Shown here in pieces: positions 27,363 through 36,582 of a stretch of 64,000 nt of DNA (the first letter of the stretch is position 1; each line of letters begins with the position of its first letter). Below the pieces are notes generated by a model, which saw nothing but the letters and a program-made list of their open reading frames with translations, was not told the DNA's origin and made no database searches. Source of the DNA: Pseudomonas mandelii (GTDB lineage Bacteria > Pseudomonadota > Gammaproteobacteria > Pseudomonadales > Pseudomonadaceae); assembly GCF_900106065.1 (NCBI RefSeq), contig NZ_LT629796.1:1524001-1588000 (forward strand). The letters run 5' to 3'. A program made the translations under genes and the position numbers.

Positions 27363-27995
27363 ATGCTGCCCCGCGCCGAACAGAAACAACAAACCCGCAA
27401 CGCCCTGATGGACGCTGCCCGTCACCTGATGGAATGTGGTCGAGGATTCGGCAGCCTGAGCCTGCGCGAAGTGGCGAAAACCGCCGGGATCGTGCCCACC
27501 GGTTTCTACCGGCATTTCGCCGATATGGACGAACTGGGCCTGGTACTGGTGAGCGAAGTCGGCCAGACCTTTCGCGAGACCATTCGCCTGGTGCGCCATA
27601 ACGAGTTCGTCATGGGCGGCATCATTGACGCTTCGGTTCGGATCTTTCTCGACGTGGTCTCGGCCAATCGCTCGCAGTTCCTGTTTCTGGCCCGGGAGCA
27701 GTACGGCGGATCGCTGCCCGTGCGCCAGGCCATTGGTCGCCTGCGGGAAGACATCAGCTCGGACCTCGCGGCCGACCTGTCCTTGATGCCGAAATTGCAG
27801 CATCTGGACATCGCCGGCCTCAGCGTCATGGCGGACCTGATCGTCAAAAGTGTGTTCGCGACCTTGCCGGACATTATCGATCCACCGGCCGAGGCGCTGC
27901 CTGAGCACCTGACGCCACAGGCAAAAATCACTCAACAACTGCGCTTCATCTTCATCGGCCTCAAGCATTGGCAAGGCCTCGGCAGCACTGAATAA
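27363..27995 (+). CDS. TetR-family regulator, FabR/DesT-like
   Basis: The 210-residue protein has a TetR helix-turn-helix of the FabR type: RNALMDAARHLM then FGSLSLREVAKTAGIVPTGFYRHFADMDELGLVLVSEVG, very like E. coli FabR and Pseudomonas DesT. FabR-like proteins repress unsaturated-fatty-acid synthesis or desaturase genes. No lipid gene is adjacent, so its target is elsewhere or is itself. The start was placed at ATG 27363 by comparison with the family; the frame is open from 27318. Confidence 0.85.
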   Translation: MLPRAEQKQQTRNALMDAARHLMECGRGFGSLSLREVAKTAGIVPTGFYRHFADMDELGLVLVSEVGQTFRETIRLVRHNEFVMGGIIDASVRIFLDVVSANRSQFLFLAREQYGGSLPVRQAIGRLREDISSDLAADLSLMPKLQHLDIAGLSVMADLIVKSVFATLPDIIDPPAEALPEHLTPQAKITQQLRFIFIGLKHWQGLGSTE

Positions 27996-27999
27996 ACCC

Positions 28000-28089
28000 T
28001 GTAGGAGCGAGCCTGCTCGCGATAGCGGAATGTCAGCCACATCAAATGTTGATTGTGCCGACGCTATCGCGAGCAGGCTCACGTCCACA
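28000..28089. repeat. REP palindrome pair
   Basis: TGTAGGAGCGAGCCTGCTCGCGATAGC and the inverted GCTATCGCGAGCAGGCTCACGTCCACA flank a spacer that itself contains CACATCAA/TTGATTGTG-like symmetry, the usual composition of a P. fluorescens REPIN. Confidence 0.85.
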
Positions 28090-28263
28090 AAACCAGTCAA
28101 GGCATCAATTTGGTGCCACCGAAAAATCCCCGCACCATTCCAGTTCAAAATCCCGCAACAGCCTGAGCCACCCACTACGCTCCGACAGGTATTTCCTACG
28201 TATCGCCCGATTGGCAAGCCCCTTGCTCTAGCCTGAACATCGTCCATTGCTGGAAGCCTTCCG

Positions 28264-28764
28264 ATGCTGGTGATTCATCGCAGAATCGACCCTCAACCCG
28301 TCTGGGCCGCCGAGTTGCACCTGACTTTCGAGGCCCGGAGCAAAAGCCGTTTGCGCTGTTTCAGTGCCGAAGGCGAGGACGTCGGTTTGTTTTTGGAGCG
28401 CGGTCAGCCGCCACTGTATGACGGTGAGTGCCTGCAAGCCGAAGATGGGCGCATCGTCCGCGTCTGCGCCCGCCCCGAACAATTGCTGCACGTTACGTGC
28501 GCCAACGCGTTCGAACTGACTCGCGCGGCCTATCACCTGGGCAATCGCCACGTCGCCCTGCAAGTCGGTGATGGCTGGTTGCGCCTGCTCGATGATTACG
28601 TGCTCAAGGCCATGCTCGAACAGCTGGAGGCCAACGTCGACAACATCGAGGCACCGTTCCAGCCGGAACACGGCGCCTATGGGGGCGGCCATCACCATTC
28701 CCGCCACGGCGACGAGGACTTCAACTACCCGCCGAAATTGCACCAGTTCGGCGTCCGGTTATGA
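28264..28764 (+). CDS. ureE: urease accessory protein UreE (nickel metallochaperone)
   Basis: The 166-residue protein has the UreE N-terminal domain and the metal-binding C-terminal domain (LTRAAYHLGNRHVALQVGDGWLRLLDDYVLKAML), with the conserved nickel-binding histidine in LGNRHV. The tail has a short His-rich stretch (GGGHHHSRHGDED) near residues 140-151, shorter than in Klebsiella. UreE delivers Ni(II) to the UreG-UreF-UreD-apourease complex. Its stop overlaps the ureF ATG by four bases. It begins the second urease block, 25.5 kb from ureC. Confidence 0.97.
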   Translation: MLVIHRRIDPQPVWAAELHLTFEARSKSRLRCFSAEGEDVGLFLERGQPPLYDGECLQAEDGRIVRVCARPEQLLHVTCANAFELTRAAYHLGNRHVALQVGDGWLRLLDDYVLKAMLEQLEANVDNIEAPFQPEHGAYGGGHHHSRHGDEDFNYPPKLHQFGVRL

Positions 28765-29435
28765 ACCCGGCCTGGGCGCTGCTGCGCCTGGCCAGCCCAC
28801 AACTGCCGATTGGCGGCTACAGCTATTCGCAAGGCCTGGAGATGGCGGTGGATAACGGCCGGGTGAACGATGCAGACAGCGCGCGACGCTGGATCAGCGA
28901 TCAGTTGTTGCTGAACCTGGCACGCTTCGAAGCGCCGCTGCTGCTCGCCCATTGCACCGCTGCCTTTGATGAGAACTGGGGCCAGTTGCTGCAACGCTGC
29001 GAAGAACATCGTGCCAGCCGGGAAACCCGCGAGCTGCATCAGGAAAGCCGGCAGATGGGCTATTCATTGCAACAACTGCTCAACGGCTTGCCGGAACTCG
29101 ATGCGCCGGCCCGCGCCTTTCTCCAGCAGCGCCCTGAGCCGCATTTGGCCCTCGGCTGGGCGCTTGCCGCTCGCGCCTGGCAGATCAGCCCGCAAGATGC
29201 GCTGGCGGCGTGGCTCTGGAGCTGGCTGGAAAATCAATTGGCGGTGCTGATGAAAACCCTGCCCCTGGGCCAGCAAGCCGCGCAACGCCTGACCAGCGAA
29301 CTGCTGCCACTGCTGCAACAAGCCCAGCAGGACGCCACCCGAATCAACCCCGAACACTACGGCAGCGCCGCGTTCGGCCTGTCCCTGGCGTGCATGGCCC
29401 ATGAGCGCCAGTACAGCCGTCTGTTCCGTTCCTAG
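28761..29435 (+). CDS. ureF: urease accessory protein UreF
   Basis: This 224-residue all-helical protein carries the family signatures [21 protein letters not shown] at the start, [15 protein letters not shown] in the middle, and the C-terminal [18 protein letters not shown]. UreF gates GTP hydrolysis by UreG during nickel insertion. It is translationally coupled to ureE (ATGA overlap) and followed by ureG after 23 bases. Confidence 0.97.
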   Translation: MNPAWALLRLASPQLPIGGYSYSQGLEMAVDNGRVNDADSARRWISDQLLLNLARFEAPLLLAHCTAAFDENWGQLLQRCEEHRASRETRELHQESRQMGYSLQQLLNGLPELDAPARAFLQQRPEPHLALGWALAARAWQISPQDALAAWLWSWLENQLAVLMKTLPLGQQAAQRLTSELLPLLQQAQQDATRINPEHYGSAAFGLSLACMAHERQYSRLFRS

Positions 29436-29458
29436 GGCCTTTTTACTTGGAGAATCAC

Positions 29459-30073
29459 ATGAACACACAACCCCTGCGCGTCGGCATCGGCGGACCGGTC
29501 GGTTCCGGTAAAACCGCCCTGACGCTGGCGCTCTGCCTGGCCCTGCGCGACCGCTACAACCTGGCCGTCGTCACCAACGACATCTACACCCGCGAAGACG
29601 CCGACTTCCTGGTGCGCAACGAAGCCCTGGCCCCTGAGCGCATCATCGGCGTGGAAACCGGCGGCTGCCCGCACACGGCGATCCGCGAAGACGCCTCGAT
29701 CAACCTCGAAGCGGTGGATCAACTGAACCGCCGCTTTCCGGGGCTGGATCTGATTCTGGTGGAGTCCGGCGGCGATAACCTGTCGGCGACCTTCAGCCCG
29801 GAACTGTCCGACCTGACCATTTACGTGATCGACGTCTCGGCGGGCGACAAGCTGCCGCGCAAGGGCGGGCCGGGGATCTGCAAGTCCGACTTGCTGGTGA
29901 TCAACAAGGTCGACCTCGCGCCGCTGGTGGGCGCGTCGCTGGAACTGATGGACAGCGACACCACGCGCATGCGCAACGGCAAGCCGTTTGTCTTCAGCAA
30001 TCAGAAAACCGGCTTGGGCCTGGAAGCAATCATCGCCTTCATCGAACGCCAAGGCCTGCTGACCGCAGCCTGA
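29459..30073 (+). CDS. ureG: urease accessory GTPase UreG
   Basis: The 204-residue SIMIBI-class GTPase has the P loop [11 protein letters not shown] (residues 11-21), the nickel-binding CPH motif at C70-H72 ([13 protein letters not shown]), switch [15 protein letters not shown] and the NKVD specificity motif. It couples GTP hydrolysis to nickel transfer into apourease. The ATG at 29459 is preceded by TTGGAG; an in-frame TTG at 29447 is less likely. It belongs to the ureE-ureF-ureG-ureJ operon. Confidence 0.98.
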   Translation: MNTQPLRVGIGGPVGSGKTALTLALCLALRDRYNLAVVTNDIYTREDADFLVRNEALAPERIIGVETGGCPHTAIREDASINLEAVDQLNRRFPGLDLILVESGGDNLSATFSPELSDLTIYVIDVSAGDKLPRKGGPGICKSDLLVINKVDLAPLVGASLELMDSDTTRMRNGKPFVFSNQKTGLGLEAIIAFIERQGLLTAA

Positions 30074-30102
30074 TCACGACTTATCAACAAGGAAGCTTAT
30101 CC

Positions 30103-30675
30103 ATGACACTGAAACGCATCCTGGGCACCCTGGCCCTGCTGCTGACCCCGGCCATCGCCTTCGCGCACCCGGGTCATGGCGACAACGGTTTGATCGCCGG
30201 CATCAGCCACCCGATTGGCGGCCTTGATCACTTGCTGGCGATGGTGGCGGTGGGTTTGTGGGCGGCGCAGCAGAAAGGCGCCGCGCGCTGGGCGCTGCCG
30301 TGCACCTTCGTTGGCACCATGCTGATTGGCGGACTGCTGGGTTTTGAAGGATTGAACCTGCCGGCGCTGGAAAGCGGCATTGCGGCATCGGTGCTGGCGC
30401 TGGGCCTGGCCGTGGCCCTGGCCGTGCGTCCGCCGCTGAGCGTGGCGGTCGGTGCGACGGCTTTGTTTGCGCTGTTCCATGGTGTGGCCCATGGGCTGGA
30501 GTTGCCGGACATGTCGAGCCCTTGGGCGTATGCCGCAGGGTTTGTGGCGGCGACGGCGGCGTTGCATGCCGCGGGTTATGCCGTGGTGCGCGTGTTGCCG
30601 CAAGCGGCGGCGCCGTTGGTTCGATTGGCCGGTGCGGCTTCGGCGGCGACTGGTGCGTGGTTGCTCGCAGGTTGA
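30103..30675 (+). CDS. ureJ: HupE/UreJ-family nickel permease
   Basis: This 190-residue membrane protein starts with a signal-like segment (MTLKRILGTLALLLTPAIAFA) directly followed by HPGHGD. The family motif HPIGGLDHLLAMVAVGLWAA follows near residues 37-56. Helix 4 carries FHGVAHGLELP. The histidines and the aspartate bind the metal during transport. HupE/UreJ proteins import Ni(II) (or Co(II)), which fits the 29-base distance from ureG. UreJ is the usual name in urease clusters. Confidence 0.92.
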   Translation: MTLKRILGTLALLLTPAIAFAHPGHGDNGLIAGISHPIGGLDHLLAMVAVGLWAAQQKGAARWALPCTFVGTMLIGGLLGFEGLNLPALESGIAASVLALGLAVALAVRPPLSVAVGATALFALFHGVAHGLELPDMSSPWAYAAGFVAATAALHAAGYAVVRVLPQAAAPLVRLAGAASAATGAWLLAG

Positions 30676-30698
30676 TCTTTTATTGCCTGTGATGGCCC

Positions 30699-30764
30699 CT
30701 TCGCGAGCAGGCTCGCTCCCACATTGGAATGCGTACACCTGTGGGAGCGAGCCTGCTCGCGAAG
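30699..30764. repeat. REP palindrome pair
   Basis: TTCGCGAGCAGGCTCGCTCCCACA and TGTGGGAGCGAGCCTGCTCGCGAA are inverted around about 20 bases, between ureJ and the AGE-family gene. Confidence 0.9.
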
Positions 30765-30840
30765 ACGGCCTGACAGACACCGCATCTCTCAGGCCTGCTA
30801 ACATGTCGCGCAATCAACCCTGCCGTGACGACGCCAGCCA

Positions 30841-31968
30841 ATGCCGCCTGTTTCCCGCTCTGCCTCCCAGCCTGAATTGACAGCTCTGTTCGCCTCGGTG
30901 CAACAGCATTTCCAGGACGTGATCGTGCCGCTCTGGCAAGGCCCCGGCTGGAATGCCGACATGGCGTTGCCTTATGAAGCGCTGGACGCCGGGCATCAAC
31001 CGCTGCCGCCCCAACGCTATCGGGCGATGGCCTGCGCGCGGCAGCTGTATCTGTTTTCCAGCCTGATCGGCCAGGTGCCGGCCGCCGAGGAACGCGCCGC
31101 GGCGCTGTTCCGTTCCTTGCAACAGCATTTTCACGACGCCGAGCACGGCGGCTGGTTCTACAGCATCGACCCGCAAGGTGCGCCACTGGATCAGCGCAAA
31201 GACCTCTACACCCACGCCTTTATCCTGTTCGCCTGCGCCCATTACTGGGGCAAGGTGCGCGAGCCGCTGGTGGAATCGGTCCTCAACGCGACACTGGAAG
31301 TGCTGGCGCAGCGCTTCGCCACAGGCGACGGCCTGTACGAAGCCAGCCTCGACCGCGACTGGTCCTCGCTCGACTCCGGCCCCCTGCAAAATCCCTTGAT
31401 GCATCTGGCCGAAGCTTTCCTCGCGACCCTGTCGGTGCGAGAAGACATCGCCGTACAGCGCGCGCTGGTCGAGTTATGCACAGCCATGCAGAAGCGTTTT
31501 ATTGACCCGCACCACAGCGTGCTGATGGAAAAACCGCTGGGCGCTGTGGATAACTGGTTTGAACCGGGGCATCAGTTCGAGTGGTATTTCCTGCTGGAGT
31601 CTTCGCCACTGCTGCACGGCTCAAAACTGCATGCTTCGCTGGAGCGCGCGTTTGTACTCACCGAACAACTGGGCGTTGATCCACAAACGGGTGCGGTGAC
31701 GGCGATGCTCGATCTGAATGGCTCTGCCAAGGATGCCACTCAACGCATCTGGGCCCAGGCTGAATACCTGCGCGCCCTGACCTTGCGTCCAAATAGCGAA
31801 GGCTCGGTGCAACGCCAATTGCAAGCATTGCAGCAACGCTTTTTGCATGCGAGGGGGTGGTATGAATGTCGCGACGAGCAGGGCGAAGTCAGCCGCAAGG
31901 ACATGCCATCGACCACGCCTTATCACTTGGCCACTTGCTATCGAGGGCTGGTCGATTATCTCGGCTGA
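30841..31968 (+). CDS. AGE-family sugar isomerase/epimerase
   Basis: The 375-residue protein has the (alpha/alpha)6-barrel signatures of N-acyl-glucosamine 2-epimerases and mannose isomerases: DAEHGGWFYSIDP, KDLYTHAFILFACAHYW with the catalytic-type histidine, QNPLMHLAEAFLA, WFEPGHQFEWYFLLE with a second histidine, and RIWAQAEYLRAL. The pattern fits the D-mannose isomerase/AGE enzymes of Pseudomonas, which interconvert mannose and fructose. The exact substrate is inferred. Five alternative starts are possible; ATG 30841 directly follows the REP region and has no strong ribosome site. Confidence 0.87.
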   Translation: MPPVSRSASQPELTALFASVQQHFQDVIVPLWQGPGWNADMALPYEALDAGHQPLPPQRYRAMACARQLYLFSSLIGQVPAAEERAAALFRSLQQHFHDAEHGGWFYSIDPQGAPLDQRKDLYTHAFILFACAHYWGKVREPLVESVLNATLEVLAQRFATGDGLYEASLDRDWSSLDSGPLQNPLMHLAEAFLATLSVREDIAVQRALVELCTAMQKRFIDPHHSVLMEKPLGAVDNWFEPGHQFEWYFLLESSPLLHGSKLHASLERAFVLTEQLGVDPQTGAVTAMLDLNGSAKDATQRIWAQAEYLRALTLRPNSEGSVQRQLQALQQRFLHARGWYECRDEQGEVSRKDMPSTTPYHLATCYRGLVDYLG

Positions 31969-31979
31969 CTGACAGATAG

Positions 31980-32093
31980 CTATCGCGGGCAATTCGGATC
32001 GCCGCACCGCCGCTCCCACAGGTTTTTTGTCGTTCGCGAAATGACGATTCAACGCAAGTCTTGTGGGAGCGCGGCGTGCCCGCGAAAGCCGTT
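31980..32093. repeat. variant REP palindrome pair
   Basis: A longer imperfect inverted pair (CGCGGGCA...CCGCTCCCACAGG and CTTGTGGGAGCGCGGCGTGCCCGCGAAAG) lies between the convergent isomerase and SDR genes. The arms include GGCGTGCCCGCGA, a REP subtype distinct from the main family. Confidence 0.75.
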
Positions 32094-32101
32094 ATGCGGC
32101 C

Positions 32102-32869
32102 TTAACCCTTGGCATTACGCTCAATCGCAAACCCGGCCCACGTCTGGCTCACCGGCATCAATTCGAGGCTGTTGATGTTGATGTGCGCCGGGGCATTAAG
32201 CACCCAGAAAATGGTATCGGCGATGTCCTGCGGCTGGATCGGCTCGGCACCGGCGTAGGTCGCGTTGTAGCGCTCCTGGTCACCGGCGAAACGCACCAGC
32301 GAGAACTCGCTCTCGCATAGGCCCGGCTCGATATTGCTGACACGCACGCCAGTGCCTTGCAGGTCGCAACGCAGGTTCAGCGAGAACTGGCCAACGAATG
32401 CTTTGGTCCCACCATAAACATGGCTGCCCGGGTACGGATAGTTGCCGGCGACGGAGCCGAGGTTGACGATACCGGCACCGCGGCCGTGGGCGATCAGGCG
32501 TGGCAACAGCAGGCGAGTGGCGTACATCAGGCCTTTGATGTTGGTGTCGACCATGGTGTCCCAATCGTCGAGATCGCACTTCGGTGCCGGGTCAACGCCC
32601 AGCGCCAGACCGGCGTTGTTGATCAGCCCGCGCAGCTTGGCAAAGGACGGCGGCAAGTTGGCGATCGCCTCCTCCATGGCCTTGCGATCACGCACGTCGA
32701 GCACCAGGCCATGCACCTCGGTCTGCTTCGACAACTCGGCGCACAGGGCATTGAGGCGTTCTTCACGACGGCCTGTCAGCACCAGTTTCCAGCCGGCCTC
32801 GGCAAAACGACGGGCACAGGCTTCACCAAAACCAGAGGTCGCGCCGGTAATAAACAGGGTGTTGGACAT
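32102..32869 (-). CDS. short-chain dehydrogenase/reductase, YdfG-like
   Basis: The 255-residue Rossmann protein has TGATSGFGEACARRF for cofactor binding (with the NADP-favouring TGRREERL after strand 2), INNAG, and the catalytic Ser-Tyr-Lys set in NLGSVAGNYPYPGSHVYGGTKAF. It is close to E. coli YdfG, an NADP-dependent 3-hydroxy acid (serine/malonic semialdehyde) dehydrogenase. The ATG at 32869 has AAGGAG 8 bases upstream. The reading frame remains open for another 171 codons upstream to 33382, but that part is the repeat-rich region described separately and is not believed to be coding. Confidence 0.92.
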   Translation of the reverse strand: MSNTLFITGATSGFGEACARRFAEAGWKLVLTGRREERLNALCAELSKQTEVHGLVLDVRDRKAMEEAIANLPPSFAKLRGLINNAGLALGVDPAPKCDLDDWDTMVDTNIKGLMYATRLLLPRLIAHGRGAGIVNLGSVAGNYPYPGSHVYGGTKAFVGQFSLNLRCDLQGTGVRVSNIEPGLCESEFSLVRFAGDQERYNATYAGAEPIQPQDIADTIFWVLNAPAHININSLELMPVSQTWAGFAIERNAKG

Positions 32870-33540
32870 CGTGTTCTCCTTGCTTCGGCTGATCGACAGC
32901 CATTGGAATAGAAAATCAGCTGGCAGCATGCCCGGCCTTGCCCACAGCGGCAACCGCCGCAAAAACTGTACAAAAAACAACCAGGCCTTCCAAAGCCACA
33001 GGCACCGTGGCTTGCAGCCATGTACACGCACCTTATCCACAGGCCGGTCCACAGTTTCCGGGGGCAAGTGGAAAAGCTGCAAGCCGCTATCCACAAGGCT
33101 TTGCGGGTAGATTACAAAGTTTTTTGCTTGACCCTTGGGTACCAGCTGTGTAGCCCATGGCATTTTGCACGATGTGATGGGCAAACCGACGATGGCGCCA
33201 AGCCAGTAACTACGGCCCTCAGCCGAGTCTTTCCAGAGTTTAACCACAGACTTATCCACAGGCTGGCCCATTGCATTTCCAGCCACTTTGCCATCCAACA
33301 AAAAGGTTGACAAAGCCTGTTCCGGGTCAAGCAAAAACGCCTGATCAAAAAACAACCACATCGCTACAAGCCACGAATTCAAAGGCTCTCAGACAGCTAC
33401 TCCCACGTTATTCACAGCCAGCTCCACAGTAAACGGGGACAAGTCAAAAGCGTGACAAAACAACTATTTGCAGCGGCTTTATGTCGCGCTTTGAGAGCTT
33501 GTGAATATTGTTTTCCACAATTTCCGGAAAGCACACTTGG
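32870..33540. other. non-coding region with DnaA-box-like sites and a degenerate 375-bp direct duplication
   Basis: Exact TTATNCACA sites occur at 33033-33041, 33252-33260 and 33408-33416, all on the + strand. One-mismatch sites occur at 33087-33095 (CTATCCACA), 33240-33248 (TTAACCACA) and 33511-33519 (TTTTCCACA). CAAAAAACAACCA starts at 32971 and again at 33346. From each copy the next exact box lies 62 bases on, then TCCACAGT-x4-GGGG-x-CAAGT in both copies, so the region is a decayed duplication with a 375-base period. GGGTCAAGCAAAAA (33324-33337) is the inverse of 33121-33134. No convincing gene was found. Confidence 0.7.
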
Positions 33541-33546
33541 CCCTTG

Positions 33547-33633
33547 CAGGAGCAGGCCTGTTTGCGAAAGCGGTGGGCCATTGAACACCTGTCGATTGGC
33601 ACTCCGCTTTCGCGAGCAGGCTCGCTCCCACAG
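33547..33633. repeat. REP palindrome pair
   Basis: A degenerate left copy (GCAGGAGCAGGCCTGTTTGCGAAAGCGG) faces a perfect right copy (CCGCTTTCGCGAGCAGGCTCGCTCCCACAGG) just upstream of the livF terminator. Confidence 0.8.
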
Positions 33634-33658
33634 GGGGATTCGTGGTGTATTCGAGGTG

Positions 33659-33689
33659 TAAAAAAGCCCCGGCGATTGCTCGTCGGGGG
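33659..33689 (-). terminator. Rho-independent terminator of the bra/liv operon
   Basis: Read on the minus strand, CCCCGACGA and TCGCCGGGG form a 9-base stem with one mismatch around GCAA. The stem is followed by CTTTTTTA. It lies 22 bases after the livF stop. Confidence 0.8.
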
Positions 33690-33710
33690 TGTGGATATTT
33701 CGGCAGCGTG

Positions 33711-34423
<713 letters not shown>

Positions 34424-34427
<4 letters not shown>

Positions 34428-35299
34428 AGCACCACTTCCTCTTCATCAGCGCCCAGATAGGCCGCAATCACTTTCGGGTCGTTGCGAATCGCTTCAGGTC
34501 CGCCCTCGGCGATGACGACGCCGTGGTCCAGCACCACGATGTGGTCGGAAATGCTCATTACCATGCCCATGTCGTGTTCGATCAGCACCACGGTCAGATC
34601 GTGCTCGTCGCGCAGCAGACGGATCATCGCGCTCAGCGCTTCGGTTTCCTGAGGGTTGAGGCCGGCCGCCGGTTCGTCGAGGCAGATGATCTGCGGCCGG
34701 GTGCACATGGCCCGGGCGATTTCCAGGCGGCGCTGTTGGCCGTAGGACAGTTCACCGGCCAGACGGTTGGCGCAGTCCACCAGGTCCACGACTTCCAGCC
34801 AGTAGAAGGCGTGGTCCAGCGCGTCGCTTTCGGCCTTGCGGTAGCCCTTGGTATTGAGGATGCCGGCCAACATGTTGCGGTTGACCCACATGTGCTGGGC
34901 TACCAGCAGGTTTTCAAGTACCGACATTTCCTTGAACAGGCGAATGTTCTGGAAGGTGCGCGCCAGCCCGGCACGGTTCACCAGGTGGGTGCCGCCGAAC
35001 ATTTTGTAGCGCATCCGGGTGATGAAGCTTTTCGGCGAAACGAAATCCGTGGCTTTGAACGATTCGCCCAACAGCTGGATGACATCGGTGCGTTCGCCGC
35101 GGGTATTGAGTTCGATCCTGCCACCGGAGGCCTTGTAGAAACCGGTCAGGCAGTTGAACACGGTGGTCTTGCCGGCGCCGTTGGGGCCGATCAGGGCAAA
35201 GATCGAGTTGCGATGCACCTTGAGGCTGACATCGCTCAACGCCTTGATGCCGCCGAAGTGCATCATCAGCTTCTCGACCGAGAGTACGACTTCGCTCAT
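34424..35299 (-). CDS. livG: branched-chain amino-acid ABC transporter ATPase LivG/BraF
   Basis: The 291-residue ATPase has Walker A GPNGAGKTTVFNCLTGFY, LARTFQNIRLFKEMSVLENLLVAQH, signature ELSYGQQRRLEIARAM, Walker B IICLDEPAAGLNPQE and the H loop VLIEHDMGMVMSISD. An insert at residues 62-100 (GGRIELNTRGERTDVIQLLGESFK...) is longer than in the shortest LivG proteins but normal for Pseudomonas. It overlaps livM and livF by four bases on either side, so translation is coupled. Confidence 0.97.
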
Positions 35300-36579
35300 G
35301 GCGCTACTCCTTTACGCGGGGTCACACCGGTACGGCTGATCCGAATCAGGCCGCGCGGTCGCCAGATCATCATCAACACCATCAGCACGCCGAACAGCAG
35401 CACGCGATATTCCGCAAAGCCGCGCAGCAGTTCCGGGGCAACGGTCAGCACGAAGGCTGCAATCACCACGCCGATGGTCGAGCCCATACCGCCGAGGACC
35501 ACGATGGCGAGGATCAGAGCCGATTCGAAAAAGGTGAACGAGGTCGGGTTGACGAAGCCTTGATACGTGGCGAAGAACACCCCGGCCAGGCCGGCCGTCG
35601 AGGCACCGATGGTGAACGCCGAGAGCTTGACCAGTACGTGGTTCAGGCCCATGGAGCGGCAGGCGATTTCGTCTTCACGCAAGGCTTCCCAAGCGCGGCC
35701 GACCGGCATCTTGACCAGACGATGCTTGATGTACAGCACGGCCAGCACCACCAGGAACAACACCGCATAGATGAAGTAATACTTCACGTCCGGGTTATAG
35801 GCGATGCCGAAGAACTCATGGAACGGGACGCCCCCCTCCTTCGCGCGCTTGCCGAACTCGAGACCGAAGAAGGTTGGCAATGGAGCCGCCATGCCATTCG
35901 GGCCGCCGGTCAGGGACAACCAGTTGTTGAGGATCAGGCGAATGATTTCACCGAATCCCAGGGTCACGATCGCCAGGTAGTCACCGTGCAATCGCAGCAC
36001 CGGGAACCCGAGGATGCAACCGGCAAGGCCCGCGGTGATAGCCGCCAGCGGCAGCACCGTCCAGAAACCCAGGCCGAGGTATTGATAACCCAGCGCCAGG
36101 CCGTAGGCACCGATGGCGTAGAACGCCACGTAACCCAGATCGAGCAGGCCGGCCAGGCCGACCACGATGTTCAGGCCCAGGCCGAGCAATACGTAGATCA
36201 GCCCGAGAATGACCACGCCCAGCAGGTAGGAGTTGGAGAAGAACGGGAACACCACGGCAACGAGGATCACCAGCGGGATGATCCAGCGCAGGCGGGATTT
36301 GTAATCAGGCGGCAGTACATGAACCCCGGAACCAGTGCTTTCAAAGCCTTCAAGGATTTTCAGACCCTTGGGCGTTTGCAGGAACAGGCTCAGGGCAAAC
36401 CGGCCAGCCATGACGATGGCGACAATCCAGGCCACCCGGGTCGTTTCCAGATTGAAGCCGTAGCCGTCGAGGACCACGCCGACAATCGGGCCGAACACAA
36501 TCAGGGCGACAAGGCCGGCAAGAATCGCGTCAACCAGGCTTCTTTTGAGATCAATGGTTTTTTTAGTGGTTGAAGACAT
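35296..36579 (-). CDS. livM: branched-chain amino-acid ABC transporter permease LivM/BraE
   Basis: This 427-residue membrane protein has an N-terminal extension with two or three extra helices (about 1-110), as in BraE. The conserved LivM core follows: LGLNIVVGLAGLLDLGYVAFYAIGAYG, FPVLRLHGDYLAIVTLGFGEI and the EAA loop WEALREDEIACRSMGLN, ending in LVLMMIWRPRGLI. It pairs with LivH to form the inner-membrane channel for Leu, Ile and Val. The livH stop lies only three bases upstream. Confidence 0.96.
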   Translation of the reverse strand: MSSTTKKTIDLKRSLVDAILAGLVALIVFGPIVGVVLDGYGFNLETTRVAWIVAIVMAGRFALSLFLQTPKGLKILEGFESTGSGVHVLPPDYKSRLRWIIPLVILVAVVFPFFSNSYLLGVVILGLIYVLLGLGLNIVVGLAGLLDLGYVAFYAIGAYGLALGYQYLGLGFWTVLPLAAITAGLAGCILGFPVLRLHGDYLAIVTLGFGEIIRLILNNWLSLTGGPNGMAAPLPTFFGLEFGKRAKEGGVPFHEFFGIAYNPDVKYYFIYAVLFLVVLAVLYIKHRLVKMPVGRAWEALREDEIACRSMGLNHVLVKLSAFTIGASTAGLAGVFFATYQGFVNPTSFTFFESALILAIVVLGGMGSTIGVVIAAFVLTVAPELLRGFAEYRVLLFGVLMVLMMIWRPRGLIRISRTGVTPRKGVAP

Positions 36580-36582
36580 CGC

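Noticed and set aside
32102..33382. 426-residue version of the SDR protein starting at 33382
   Set aside because: The SDR family starts at the Rossmann motif just after ATG 32869, which has a strong ribosome site. The upstream part is repeat DNA.
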